Positions 26,485 to 34,781 of a stretch of DNA of 64,000 nucleotides are shown here, piece after piece. Below the pieces are notes generated by a model. That model saw only the letters and a program-made list of their open reading frames with translations, was not told the DNA's origin and did no database searches. This stretch comes from Yaniella flava (lineage in GTDB: Bacteria; Actinomycetota; Actinomycetes; Actinomycetales; Micrococcaceae): contig NZ_BAAAMN010000026.1 in NCBI RefSeq assembly GCF_039529295.1, forward strand, positions 35,491-99,490. The letters are read 5' to 3'. Each line of letters starts with the position of its first letter. Position 1 is the stretch's first letter. The position numbers were made by a program, and so were the translations under genes.

Positions 26485-27828
26485 TCATGCTGCGTGTTGC
26501 GGATTCCAAGCGGTTTCCACTCGCGTGGCCCAGCCTGCGACGATACCTTGCTTCAGCTGTCCTTCGAGAGTGCTGAGAAACCGTTCGGCGGGAAAACGCT
26601 TACGGGCTTGCCCCACGTACCGTAGGGCCACGCTGCCTCGGCCACGCACCCACTCAATCCACGCTAAGATTCCGACCACTGCACCACCAGTTGCATCATC
26701 CGATAATGGCAGCAGCTGGTGGCAAAGCCTTTCGAGCTCGCCGATCCGATGCCAGTCCGGGCCGCGTTTCGATCTGCCCATCGCACTGTGCTCGATGGTG
26801 AGACCGTCAGCAGCACTAAGCGGGACCTGCGCTGCCGCCCCCATCGCCGCAGGGAACCTTCCGAGGGTCACCATACCGCGAAGGGCTGTGTTGGTATCAA
26901 AACAGGCCAGTGCCAATATTGCCTCACGAATCGCTGGGTGTTCTAACGAGGACAACAATTCTGAAACCTCATCGGAGTGCAACATCATCGGTCCCTCGCG
27001 GATATGCTCGTCCCATAGTTCCAACCATTTAAGTGCAGCGTGGGGCCGATGTTCCAAAAGCGTTTCGGTATCTGGTTCTATATGTGAGGTAGCAGCTGTT
27101 ACTGGTGGAAAGTGAAGTTTGCGCGGCGTTGCGCCAGATGTTTCAGACGTCGCACCAGTTGGGTCAAGCTTGGGAAAAATAGAGGTCTGTTCTGGATCGC
27201 CAATGGTGTCGCCCTGCACAGTACACTCCGTGGTCGCGGCACACCGCAGGTGCCATAGGAGATCATGATGGATCAACCAAGATTCTTCAACGGGCATTCG
27301 TTGCACCCCGAACTGGGCAGAGATCATGGCATTGGCGGTTCCAACGGCAGCTAATGCTTGCTGATCTGACACAGAGGTGTCATCCGAGAGGTAGAGCAGC
27401 AGGCAGGAGGTCGTGGAAGGTTCTTGAGCCATTAGCTGTCCGATGTGACGTCCTGTCTCCATAAATTGGAGTTCTTGGGTTTCTGTCACGCCGAAATCCA
27501 TGAAGGTCACGCTCTCGGGGGTGTCTGAGCGCAGAAGATTTTGTAGCGTGTGCGGTATATCGCAGCGAACCACCGTAGAAAGTCGGTTGCCGGCAAAAGC
27601 CACGATGACGATCGAATTGGTCGGTCGAAACCCCAAGGTGCATTGAATATACGCCAACACGTCGGCGGGCTCCGATACCTTGACACGGCCAGCCGGACGA
27701 GAGGTGGCGTGCCGCTCCTCGTGACTGTCTGTGGAAGTAACGGGCACTGCATAAAGTGGGGTGGTGTTCGGCTGCGGTGTCGCGTTTGGAAGGCTGGTGG
27801 ATTCAGGCTGCTGATGATTTTGCGTCAT
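26485..27828 (-). CDS. DUF4192 family protein
   Basis: A 447-residue soluble protein of the actinobacterial DUF4192 family. The diagnostic block is VKVSEPADVLAYIQCTLGFRPTNSIVIVAF near residues 50-80, and a WHRIGELERLCHQLLPL and AYVGQARKRFP-like helical end (here ALRYVGQARKRFP) follows. The first 45 residues are low-complexity and unconserved. Function is unknown. A hairpin terminator separates it from the upstream PAC2 gene, so it may depend on read-through or on its own promoter. Confidence 0.82.
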   Translation of the reverse strand: MTQNHQQPESTSLPNATPQPNTTPLYAVPVTSTDSHEERHATSRPAGRVKVSEPADVLAYIQCTLGFRPTNSIVIVAFAGNRLSTVVRCDIPHTLQNLLRSDTPESVTFMDFGVTETQELQFMETGRHIGQLMAQEPSTTSCLLLYLSDDTSVSDQQALAAVGTANAMISAQFGVQRMPVEESWLIHHDLLWHLRCAATTECTVQGDTIGDPEQTSIFPKLDPTGATSETSGATPRKLHFPPVTAATSHIEPDTETLLEHRPHAALKWLELWDEHIREGPMMLHSDEVSELLSSLEHPAIREAILALACFDTNTALRGMVTLGRFPAAMGAAAQVPLSAADGLTIEHSAMGRSKRGPDWHRIGELERLCHQLLPLSDDATGGAVVGILAWIEWVRGRGSVALRYVGQARKRFPAERFLSTLEGQLKQGIVAGWATRVETAWNPQHAA

Positions 27829-27843
27829 GATCTCAGCATGATC

Positions 27844-27880
27844 GAAAATTACCCTTTCCGTGGCGCCGGAAAGGGTAATT
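27844..27880 (-). terminator. Hairpin terminator or attenuator between the PAC2 and DUF4192 genes
   Basis: AATTACCCTTTCCG (27847-27860) pairs perfectly with CGGAAAGGGTAATT (27867-27880) around a 6-base loop. On the minus strand the stem ends in AATTTTCG, so a short U-run is present. It lies 16 bp before the DUF4192 start and would limit read-through from the PAC2 gene. Confidence 0.7.
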
Positions 27881-27923
27881 GTGGATAACTATGGTTTAGT
27901 GCGACTCCGCATCAGGGTGTGTA

Positions 27924-29093
27924 TTAGTCAGAGTCTTCATCAGCTTCATCGGGATCGTCTGTTTCAGCAGCCTCGTCGTCTCCTGGCTCTGTGTCCGATT
28001 CATCGACAACGAACCAGACAACGTCTGGTTCCACATCTGCGCGCGAGGGGTGCATGGGATCCTGTGCCAATTTGTTCTTATTCAGCGTCCCGGTATATTC
28101 CAAAGCGTCGCGATCGTCATCGTCTAGACCAGCTTCATCCTGTTGTACGTGATCGCTCAGATAGGATTCGACCGCCGAGCCAATCTCATCGGCGTCTGGC
28201 ATTTGTTCGTCGGCGTTCAATAACAGGCTACGAGCTTGGTGTTCTTCAGCATACTGATCAAATTGTTCTTCCAAGCGTCCCAGCATCGTTGCGATTTCGG
28301 GCCGATTTTGCACCTGGGCAGTGATTTGCTGCTCGACATCACGACCTGATTCACGCAACTCTTCACTGGGCAGCATCAGTCCCATCGCAGCACCGATATA
28401 TTCCAGGGCAGCGACAGCGGCCTGTGGATAGGTTGCATCCGCCAAATAATGTGGCACGTGCAAGGTGTAGCCGCTCACGGTGCGACCAGCCTCAGCGGCT
28501 CGTAGTTCCAAAAGTTGTGCGGCACCGGCTGCAATCCGGCCCTTGGGAGACCAGGTGGCTAAGCCTTCTAATAATTCTTCTGCGTTTCCGTGCGTGGTGA
28601 CACCCAGTGGTCGGGTGTGTGGTACCGGTAGTGGCATGGCGTCGATGAACGTCACCACGCCGACATCGAGCTGATCAATGAGTAGCATCGCGGCTGCTAC
28701 AAACCGATCCCATTGATAATCGGGCTCAGGCCCGCTCAGCATCAAAAATGGCTGCTGCATTTGATCTTTCAGCAGGTGCAGCTCCAGCTGTGGTGCGTCG
28801 TAGTCACGAAACTGCCGCCCGTCAAAACGTAAATGTGGACGACGCGCCCGGTAGTCCAGTAACTGGTCCGTATCGAAGGTCGCGATGCGTTGATAATCCA
28901 ACCGTTCGAGCAGCACATTCTCCAACTGTGTCGAAACGCTGCCAGCGTCTAAGTACCCAGAAAACACGACCAGCAGATCAAGCCCGTGTATTGCGGGGGT
29001 GTCGTGATTCTCGGTGTGTTTCGACTGGCTTGTTCCAGATATCAACTCTCTTGCAGACGAAGACATGTGAATCAGGTCGATCGGATCTAGCAT
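27924..29093 (-). CDS. PAC2 family protein
   Basis: A 389-residue protein of the PAC2 (proteasome assembly chaperone-like) family. GLDLLVVFSGYLDAGSVS, YRARRPHLRFD, DVGVVTFIDAMPLPVPHTRP and the late VPHYLADATYPQAAVAAL are family blocks. The last 60 residues are highly acidic and probably disordered. The biochemical role in actinobacteria is not settled. ATG 29093 is preceded by GAGGAG at good spacing. The gene diverges from pepA. Confidence 0.85.
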   Translation of the reverse strand: MLDPIDLIHMSSSARELISGTSQSKHTENHDTPAIHGLDLLVVFSGYLDAGSVSTQLENVLLERLDYQRIATFDTDQLLDYRARRPHLRFDGRQFRDYDAPQLELHLLKDQMQQPFLMLSGPEPDYQWDRFVAAAMLLIDQLDVGVVTFIDAMPLPVPHTRPLGVTTHGNAEELLEGLATWSPKGRIAAGAAQLLELRAAEAGRTVSGYTLHVPHYLADATYPQAAVAALEYIGAAMGLMLPSEELRESGRDVEQQITAQVQNRPEIATMLGRLEEQFDQYAEEHQARSLLLNADEQMPDADEIGSAVESYLSDHVQQDEAGLDDDDRDALEYTGTLNKNKLAQDPMHPSRADVEPDVVWFVVDESDTEPGDDEAAETDDPDEADEDSD

Positions 29094-29179
29094 GCAGACT
29101 CCTCACTTTCGGGTGACACAATGCTGCACAAAGCGCTGGTTAACGGAACACAACGGTCAGTCCACTTATTCCGCCATGA

Positions 29180-30808
29180 ATGTGTCGCGGCATCGTTATG
29201 ATGGAGACACCAAGCAATACTATTCCGCTACACACCCAAGGATGTGATTTTGTGGCTCACAATGCCGCTTCAACTGATTTCGTCGCGGAATTCACCGCAC
29301 AACTGTCGACCACCAGCACTGTAGAACACACTGATGCGCTCGTGCTCGGCGTGCAATCAACGAACGACGGCCCTGTGATTGTAGCTCCCGCTCTTCCGGA
29401 AGCTGCAATCAATGGTCTACAAGACCAGCTCGATGCACTCGGAGTTAAGGGCAAACCCGATGAAGTCACTCGTGTGGCAGGTGCCACGACCGAGCTTGAT
29501 GCAAAGATCGTAGTACTCACCGGCCTTGGCTCGACGGATGCCCCAGCACAGGGCACCCCACCCCTGGACAACTCCCCAGCTGACACCATTTCGGCAGAAG
29601 CGCTGCGCCGTGCAGCAGGTGCCGCAACCGCAAAATTGGCTGGCACGTCTGATGTGACGATCGCACTACCAGCTGACAGTGCGGCCCATTTGACCGCCGT
29701 GGCGGAGGGCGCAACAGTTGGTACCTACGTTTTTGCTGGATATGCATCTTCCGACACGGATGAGGATGACACTGCAGAACCTACCTCGTTGAAGTTTGTG
29801 ACTACGATCGCCGATGCCGATGAGCTGGTCGCACGTGCCGGTGTGGTCGCCAGAGCAACGTTTATCACTCGTGACCTGGTAAACACCGCCCCATCGCATT
29901 TGTTCCCGGGCACCTTTGCCGAAGAAATTGAAGCGCTCGTACAAGATTCGAACGTCAGTGCCACGATTTATGATGAAGAAGCCCTTGCGGAAGGTGGCTT
30001 TGGCGGGCTGTTGGGTGTTGGACAGGGCTCGGCCAACCCACCTCGTCTGGTCAAACTCGAATATGCCCCAGCCAACGCGCAGAGTCATGTGGCCTTCGTC
30101 GGGAAAGGCATCACGTTCGACTCGGGCGGTATTTCGCTCAAACCGGCAGGCTCTATGGAAACCATGAAGATGGATATGACCGGTGCCGCCACCGTTGGTG
30201 CCGTGGTGCAGGCTGTCGCAGAACTGGGCCTCAACGTAAAAGTCACCGGTTGGTTGGCCATGGCAGAGAATATGCCCTCGGGCACCGGCATCAAGCCATC
30301 CGATATCATCACCATGCGTGGTGGCAAAACGGTGGAGGTCATGAACACGGATGCCGAAGGTCGCCTCGTGATGGCAGATGCTTTGGTCGCTGCCACTGAA
30401 GAAGGTCCTGACGTTGTGGTCGACATTGCCACCCTGACCGGTGCGGCCATGGTTGCACTCGGCACTCGTACCACCGGACTCATGGGCCAAGATGACATCC
30501 GAGCAGAACTCGCCACCGCTGCATCAACCACGGGCGAACTCGTCGTTCAGCTGCCTATTCCTGAAGAAGCTCGCGCTGGTTTCGACTCCAACGTGGCCGA
30601 CCTGAAAAACACCGGGGAGCGCTTCGGCGGCATGCAAGGCGCCGCTGCTTTCCTCCGTGACTTTGTAGGTGAGACCCCCTGGGCCCACTTAGATATTGCC
30701 GGACCGGCATTCAACGAGTCGTCACCACGTGGATATACACCAAAGGATGCAACAGGCGTCATGGTGCGCACCCTTATCGAGTTCGTCGCGACCCGGGCCC
30801 AAAGCTAG
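29180..30808 (+). CDS. pepA: Leucyl aminopeptidase (M17 family)
   Basis: A cytosolic two-metal aminopeptidase that removes N-terminal residues from peptides. The 542-residue frame has the metal/active-site blocks GKGITFDSGGISLKP near residue 310 and NTDAEGRLVMADAL near 389, both intact. The N-terminal domain is less conserved, as usual. The start is uncertain: ATG 29180 and ATG 29198 have no ribosome site, whereas GTG 29252 follows AAGGATG at workable spacing and would give a more typical N-terminus of about 518 residues. It is followed by a hairpin at 30828. Confidence 0.92.
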   Translation: MCRGIVMMETPSNTIPLHTQGCDFVAHNAASTDFVAEFTAQLSTTSTVEHTDALVLGVQSTNDGPVIVAPALPEAAINGLQDQLDALGVKGKPDEVTRVAGATTELDAKIVVLTGLGSTDAPAQGTPPLDNSPADTISAEALRRAAGAATAKLAGTSDVTIALPADSAAHLTAVAEGATVGTYVFAGYASSDTDEDDTAEPTSLKFVTTIADADELVARAGVVARATFITRDLVNTAPSHLFPGTFAEEIEALVQDSNVSATIYDEEALAEGGFGGLLGVGQGSANPPRLVKLEYAPANAQSHVAFVGKGITFDSGGISLKPAGSMETMKMDMTGAATVGAVVQAVAELGLNVKVTGWLAMAENMPSGTGIKPSDIITMRGGKTVEVMNTDAEGRLVMADALVAATEEGPDVVVDIATLTGAAMVALGTRTTGLMGQDDIRAELATAASTTGELVVQLPIPEEARAGFDSNVADLKNTGERFGGMQGAAAFLRDFVGETPWAHLDIAGPAFNESSPRGYTPKDATGVMVRTLIEFVATRAQS

Positions 30809-30827
30809 CGTTTGCACAGGGCTTGGG

Positions 30828-30854
30828 GTGGGTCGTTGGTGCAAGACGACCCAC
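30828..30854 (+). terminator. Possible terminator hairpin after pepA
   Basis: GTGGGTCGT (30828-30836) pairs perfectly with ACGACCCAC (30846-30854) over a 9-base loop. No U-run follows, so termination would be weak or factor-assisted. The remaining 230 bp to lpdA contain an isolated TTGACA at 30875 without a matching -10; I see no gene there. Confidence 0.45.
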
Positions 30855-31087
30855 ACTAAGCGATGTACACCACATTGACAGACACTTCGCCGCATACATC
30901 CGGTGATACACCGTTAACGTGGTGGAGGTTATGGAACTGCGACTGTACGAACCTATACAGTTAAGAAGAAGTGTCCAGCTAGTGCCCTGGTAACTCCAGG
31001 AAGCACCTAGTGAAAGGACGCGTGGCTGGAAACCATGTACGAGGAAGACTGCGGGGCGAACCTCCGCATAGATGAGGAGCATCGATC

Positions 31088-32461
31088 GTGACTGAAACCG
31101 CTACAGAATTCGACGTACTAATTCTCGGCGGTGGCTCCGCCGGTTACGCCGCGGCGTTACGCGCCATACACCACGGACTCTCCGTTGGTCTTATTGAACG
31201 AGATAAAGTTGGTGGTGTCTGCCTGCACTACGGTTGCATCCCAACCAAGGCCTACCTACACGCGGCAGAAGTCGCTGACTCCGCCCGTGCATCAGAGACA
31301 TTTGGCGTCAAAGCCACTTTCGACTCGATCGATATGGCCGCAGTTCGCGACTATAAAGACAACATTGTTCAAGGCAAATTCAAGGGTCTTCAGGGCCTAC
31401 TGAAAATGCGTAAGGTGACCACCATTGCCGGGAACGGTCGATTGATCTCAGAGAACCAAATTGATGTCGACGGCACCGTCTACTCAGGCAAGCACATCAT
31501 CCTCGCCTCCGGCTCTGTTTCCAACACGATGGGCCTGACGATCTCCGACAAGATCATTACCTCGACCGAAGCCCTACAGCTCAACTACACGCCGAAATCG
31601 GCAATCGTTTTGGGCGGTGGCGTCATCGGCTCGGAGTTCGCATCAGCATGGAACTCCTACGGCATCGACGTTACCGTTATTGAAGGCCTCGATTCACTCG
31701 TGCCCAACGAGGATCCAGCGATCATTAAACAGCTGACCCGCAGTTTCAAGAAAGCCGGCATCACAACAAATCTCGGTGTGTTCTTCGACAAAGTTGAAGA
31801 AACTTCTGATGGCGTGAAAGTCACCTTGACCGACGGCAAAGAGTTTGAAGCCGATATCTGTCTCATCGCGACCGGTCGCAAACCGAATACCGAGAACATG
31901 GGCTATGAAGACGTGAAGATCCCCATGGATAACGCTCACGTAGCTGTCAACGATCGCTTGCACACCGGCGTGGGCAACATTTATGCCATCGGTGACATCG
32001 TCAAAGGCAAGCAGTTGGCACACCGTGGCTACCAGCACGGCCACTTCGTGATCGAAGAGATCATGGGGAACAACCCGTTGAAGGTCGAAGACCGCAACAT
32101 TCCAGGGGTGACGTTTACTACTCCAGAGATCAGTTCCGTCGGGATGACCGAGCCGGTTGCCAAAGAAGAGTTTGGCGCCGACAACGTCGAAACCGTGGAA
32201 TACAACCTGGCCGGCAACGGAAAATCGTCCATCCTCGGTACAAGCGGTATCGTGAAGATGGTTCGTCAAAAACACGGCCCGATCGTTGGCGTACACGCCA
32301 TCGGCGACCGCATTTCAGAACAAATTGGTGAAGCACAGCTGATCGTCAACTGGGAAGCATACCCAGAAGATGTTGCCCACTTCATCCATGCGCACCCAAC
32401 GCAGAACGAATCGATGGGTGAAGCAGCAATGATGCTCAACGGGTTCCCGTTGCACGCCTAG
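31088..32461 (+). CDS. lpdA: Dihydrolipoyl dehydrogenase (E3)
   Basis: The FAD-dependent E3 component that reoxidises lipoamide in 2-oxoacid dehydrogenase complexes. The 457 residues show the FAD loop LILGGGSAGYAAALRA, the redox disulfide in GGVCLHYGCIPTK, the NAD loop VLGGGVIGSEFASAW, the second FAD block IGDIVKGKQLAHRGYQHG, and the catalytic HAHPTQNE near the C-terminus. It starts at GTG after GAGGAG. sucB lies 82 bp downstream on the same strand, so E3 and E2 are probably co-transcribed; no E1 gene is in the window. Confidence 0.95.
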   Translation: MTETATEFDVLILGGGSAGYAAALRAIHHGLSVGLIERDKVGGVCLHYGCIPTKAYLHAAEVADSARASETFGVKATFDSIDMAAVRDYKDNIVQGKFKGLQGLLKMRKVTTIAGNGRLISENQIDVDGTVYSGKHIILASGSVSNTMGLTISDKIITSTEALQLNYTPKSAIVLGGGVIGSEFASAWNSYGIDVTVIEGLDSLVPNEDPAIIKQLTRSFKKAGITTNLGVFFDKVEETSDGVKVTLTDGKEFEADICLIATGRKPNTENMGYEDVKIPMDNAHVAVNDRLHTGVGNIYAIGDIVKGKQLAHRGYQHGHFVIEEIMGNNPLKVEDRNIPGVTFTTPEISSVGMTEPVAKEEFGADNVETVEYNLAGNGKSSILGTSGIVKMVRQKHGPIVGVHAIGDRISEQIGEAQLIVNWEAYPEDVAHFIHAHPTQNESMGEAAMMLNGFPLHA

Positions 32462-32543
32462 TACACCATGGTGGTTATGCCACCTGCGCATAGAGCACCG
32501 AACGTGTGAGCATTGAAGAGGAATAGAGAGGAAACCGGACGGA

Positions 32544-34340
32544 ATGTCTGAAACCATTACTCTGCCAGAACTGGGCGAATCGGTCACCGAAGGTACCGTT
32601 ACCCGTTGGCTAAAAGATGTTGGCGACACCATCGAGGTCGACGAACCCATCGTGGAAATCTCCACCGACAAAGTCGACACCGAAGTCCCATCCCCTGTCG
32701 CTGGGACCGTACTAGAAATCCTGGTGCAGGAAGATGAAGACATCGAAGTTGGTCAAGGCCTAGCGGTCATTGGCGACGAAGATGACTCCGCATCGGATGC
32801 CCCAGCTGATGATTCAGCAGCCCAAGAGGCTCCTGCTGAAGAACCAGCCGAGGAATCCAAAGAAGAATCGGCTCAGGAATCTCAAGAAGAAGCGCCGGCC
32901 CAAACAGAAGAGCCAGCTCAAACTGCCTCATCCGGTGAGACACAAGAAGTCACACTGCCAGAACTGGGCGAATCGGTCACCGAAGGTACCGTGACCCGTT
33001 GGCTCAAAGAAGTTGGCGACACCATCGAGGTCGACGAACCCATCGTGGAAATCTCCACCGACAAAGTCGACACCGAAGTCCCATCGCCTGTTGCCGGTAC
33101 CCTCGTGGAAGTTCAGGTCGGCGAAGACGAAGACATCGAGGTAGGCCAAGTCCTAGCACTCGTCGGTTCTTCCGATGCTGCAGGCGCTGAAGAAGCTCCG
33201 GCATCGTCGCCAGAACCAGCCGCCGAAAAGCCTGAGCCAACACCAGAGCCAGAACCGGCCCCTGAACCCGCTGCAGAGGAAGAGTCGAGCCCTGAACCTA
33301 CGCCCGCACCAGCCCCGGCGCCCGCAGCTGAGAAGGATGAAACCCCGACTTCACCAGAAGATACACCACGTGGCGATGGCTACGTGACGCCTCTGGTTCG
33401 TCGTCTCGCCCGTGAGCAAGACGTCGACCTCTCCGAGGTGACCGGTACCGGTGTAGGCGGACGTATTCGGAAACAAGATGTGCTCGCGGCTGCAGCACTC
33501 AAAGAATACGAATCACGCGATGAGCAGACTGCATCAGCAGCTAGCGAAGCTCCTGCACAGCAGCAGGCTGCATCCCGTCCGACACCACAGGATCCTGGGT
33601 CCTCGATTGATCCGTCCAAGCGTGGCACCACAGAAAAGGCGTCACGTATTCGTCAGGTCATCGCCGACCGTATGACCGAGTCGTTGGAGACTTCGGCGCA
33701 GCTCACGCAGGTTCACGAAATTGATATGACTCGTATCGTCAATCTTCGCAACCAGGTTAAGGCTCGCTTTAAGTCCGAGAACGGTGCGAACCTTACCTTC
33801 TTGGCCTTTATTACGCAGGCGACCACTGAGGCACTTCGTGCACATCCTGCGCTGAACTCGCAGTACGATGCTGAGACGAAGGAAATCACCTACCACAACA
33901 GCGAAGATATCGGCATTGCAGTCGACACCGAACGGGGGCTTTTGGTCCCCGTAATCAAGGGTGCTGGCAACCTGAATCTTGCCGGTATCGCGACCTCGAT
34001 CTCCGACATTGCACTGCGGACTCGTGATAACAAGGTCAAACCAGATGAACTATCTGGTGGTACCTTCTCCATCACGAACCTCGGTTCTTTCGGCGCGCTG
34101 TTCGATACCCCGGTCATCAACCAGCCGCAGGTTGCCATCCTTGGTCCTGGCAACATCGTCAAACGTCCAATGGTCATTCCTGACGCCGACGGCAACGACT
34201 CGATTGCTATCCGCCACATGATGTACCTCTCGCTCACCTACGATCACCGCATCGTCGACGGGGCAGATGCTGGCCGGTTTATGACCACGCTGAAGAACCG
34301 TCTCGAAGCCGGTGACTTCGGCGGCCAGCTGGGCCTCTGA
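32544..34340 (+). CDS. sucB: Dihydrolipoamide acyltransferase E2 (SucB type, two lipoyl domains)
   Basis: The E2 core enzyme of 2-oxoglutarate and/or pyruvate dehydrogenase, 598 residues. Two lipoyl domains (about residues 3-80 and 134-211) each carry the lipoylated lysine in STDKVDTEVPS, and are joined by Ala/Pro/Glu-rich linkers. An E3-binding domain follows (VTPLVRRLAREQDVDL, near 275-310), then the catalytic domain from about 365, with YDHRIVDGADAG near 566-576 holding the catalytic His568 and Asp572. ATG 32544 has GAGAGGAAACC upstream. Actinobacteria often use one such E2 for both complexes. The two lipoyl domains are almost identical in DNA, which is unusual enough to list separately. 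Confidence 0.93.
   Translation: MSETITLPELGESVTEGTVTRWLKDVGDTIEVDEPIVEISTDKVDTEVPSPVAGTVLEILVQEDEDIEVGQGLAVIGDEDDSASDAPADDSAAQEAPAEEPAEESKEESAQESQEEAPAQTEEPAQTASSGETQEVTLPELGESVTEGTVTRWLKEVGDTIEVDEPIVEISTDKVDTEVPSPVAGTLVEVQVGEDEDIEVGQVLALVGSSDAAGAEEAPASSPEPAAEKPEPTPEPEPAPEPAAEEESSPEPTPAPAPAPAAEKDETPTSPEDTPRGDGYVTPLVRRLAREQDVDLSEVTGTGVGGRIRKQDVLAAAALKEYESRDEQTASAASEAPAQQQAASRPTPQDPGSSIDPSKRGTTEKASRIRQVIADRMTESLETSAQLTQVHEIDMTRIVNLRNQVKARFKSENGANLTFLAFITQATTEALRAHPALNSQYDAETKEITYHNSEDIGIAVDTERGLLVPVIKGAGNLNLAGIATSISDIALRTRDNKVKPDELSGGTFSITNLGSFGALFDTPVINQPQVAILGPGNIVKRPMVIPDADGNDSIAIRHMMYLSLTYDHRIVDGADAGRFMTTLKNRLEAGDFGGQLGL
32562..32700 (+). repeat. Lipoyl-domain direct repeat, copy 1
   Basis: About 139 bp that recur 393 bp downstream with roughly six differences, including a stretch of more than 70 identical bases. 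Each copy encodes the N-terminal two thirds of a lipoyl domain of sucB. Confidence 0.85.
32955..33093 (+). repeat. Lipoyl-domain direct repeat, copy 2
   Basis: Second copy of the sucB repeat. Identity extends over synonymous positions and then falls off sharply in the last third of the domain, which points to recent duplication or gene conversion more than to protein-level selection alone. Confidence 0.85.
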
Positions 34341-34359
34341 AAGGAACCACACAAACTCT

Positions 34360-34719
34360 ATGGATATCGTTCAAACGATCTTTATCGCCATTCACATCCT
34401 GTCGATGGCAGCAATCGTCGGTGGTTGGTTCGCCAACTTCAAAAACCCGACGGTGACCACCTCGCAGTGGTACGGCGCCACCTTCATGATCATCTCGGGG
34501 CTCGTGCTATTCGGGCTCAGCGAGATGGGAGGCGGTGTCGAAGCTGCCGAACGCATCAAGCTCACGATCAAGCTGGTCCTTGGCATCATGGTCTTCATCA
34601 CGGCGCTCTTGGGCCGTCGCAAGATCAACCGAGGCGAAGAAGTCTCCACCGGCCTGGCCCACGCCACCGGCGGAACCGCATTGGTTACCGCGTTGATCGC
34701 AACGCTCTGGCGTTTCTAG
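34360..34719 (+). CDS. Small integral membrane protein, unknown function
   Basis: A 119-residue protein with four hydrophobic segments: IVQTIFIAIHILSMAAIVGGWF, ATFMIISGLVLFGLS, IKLTIKLVLGIMVFITALLG and TGGTALVTALIATLWRF. The overall look resembles small actinobacterial membrane proteins found near E2 genes, but I cannot name the family. It starts 19 bp after sucB; AAAGGAA lies about 13 bases before ATG 34360, a long spacing. It is followed by a strong terminator, so lpdA-sucB and this gene likely form one transcript. Confidence 0.7.
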   Translation: MDIVQTIFIAIHILSMAAIVGGWFANFKNPTVTTSQWYGATFMIISGLVLFGLSEMGGGVEAAERIKLTIKLVLGIMVFITALLGRRKINRGEEVSTGLAHATGGTALVTALIATLWRF

Positions 34720-34732
34720 ACGCATCGTAAAG

Positions 34733-34764
34733 CAAAAGCCGCAGAGTTCGCTCTGCGGCTTTTG
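34733..34764. terminator. Bidirectional terminator with UUCG tetraloop
   Basis: CAAAAGCCGCAGAG (34733-34746) and CTCTGCGGCTTTTG (34751-34764) form a perfect 14 bp stem capped by TTCG. U-tracts appear on both strands. It serves the sucB operon and the convergent kinase gene, which ends at 34782. Confidence 0.93.
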
Positions 34765-34781
34765 TGTTCCCATAAGCAATC

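Noticed and set aside
29666..30490. A 274-codon open frame antisense to pepA
   Set aside because: Covers the conserved pepA metal-binding region in reverse; no independent support.
30875..30909. TTGACA as a promoter for lpdA
   Set aside because: No -10 hexamer stands at 15-19 bp; the nearest candidates are at 12 and 23 bp.
32562..33093. The 139 bp direct repeats as a mobile element or CRISPR-like array
   Set aside because: Only two copies, both in frame and encoding lipoyl domains of one protein.
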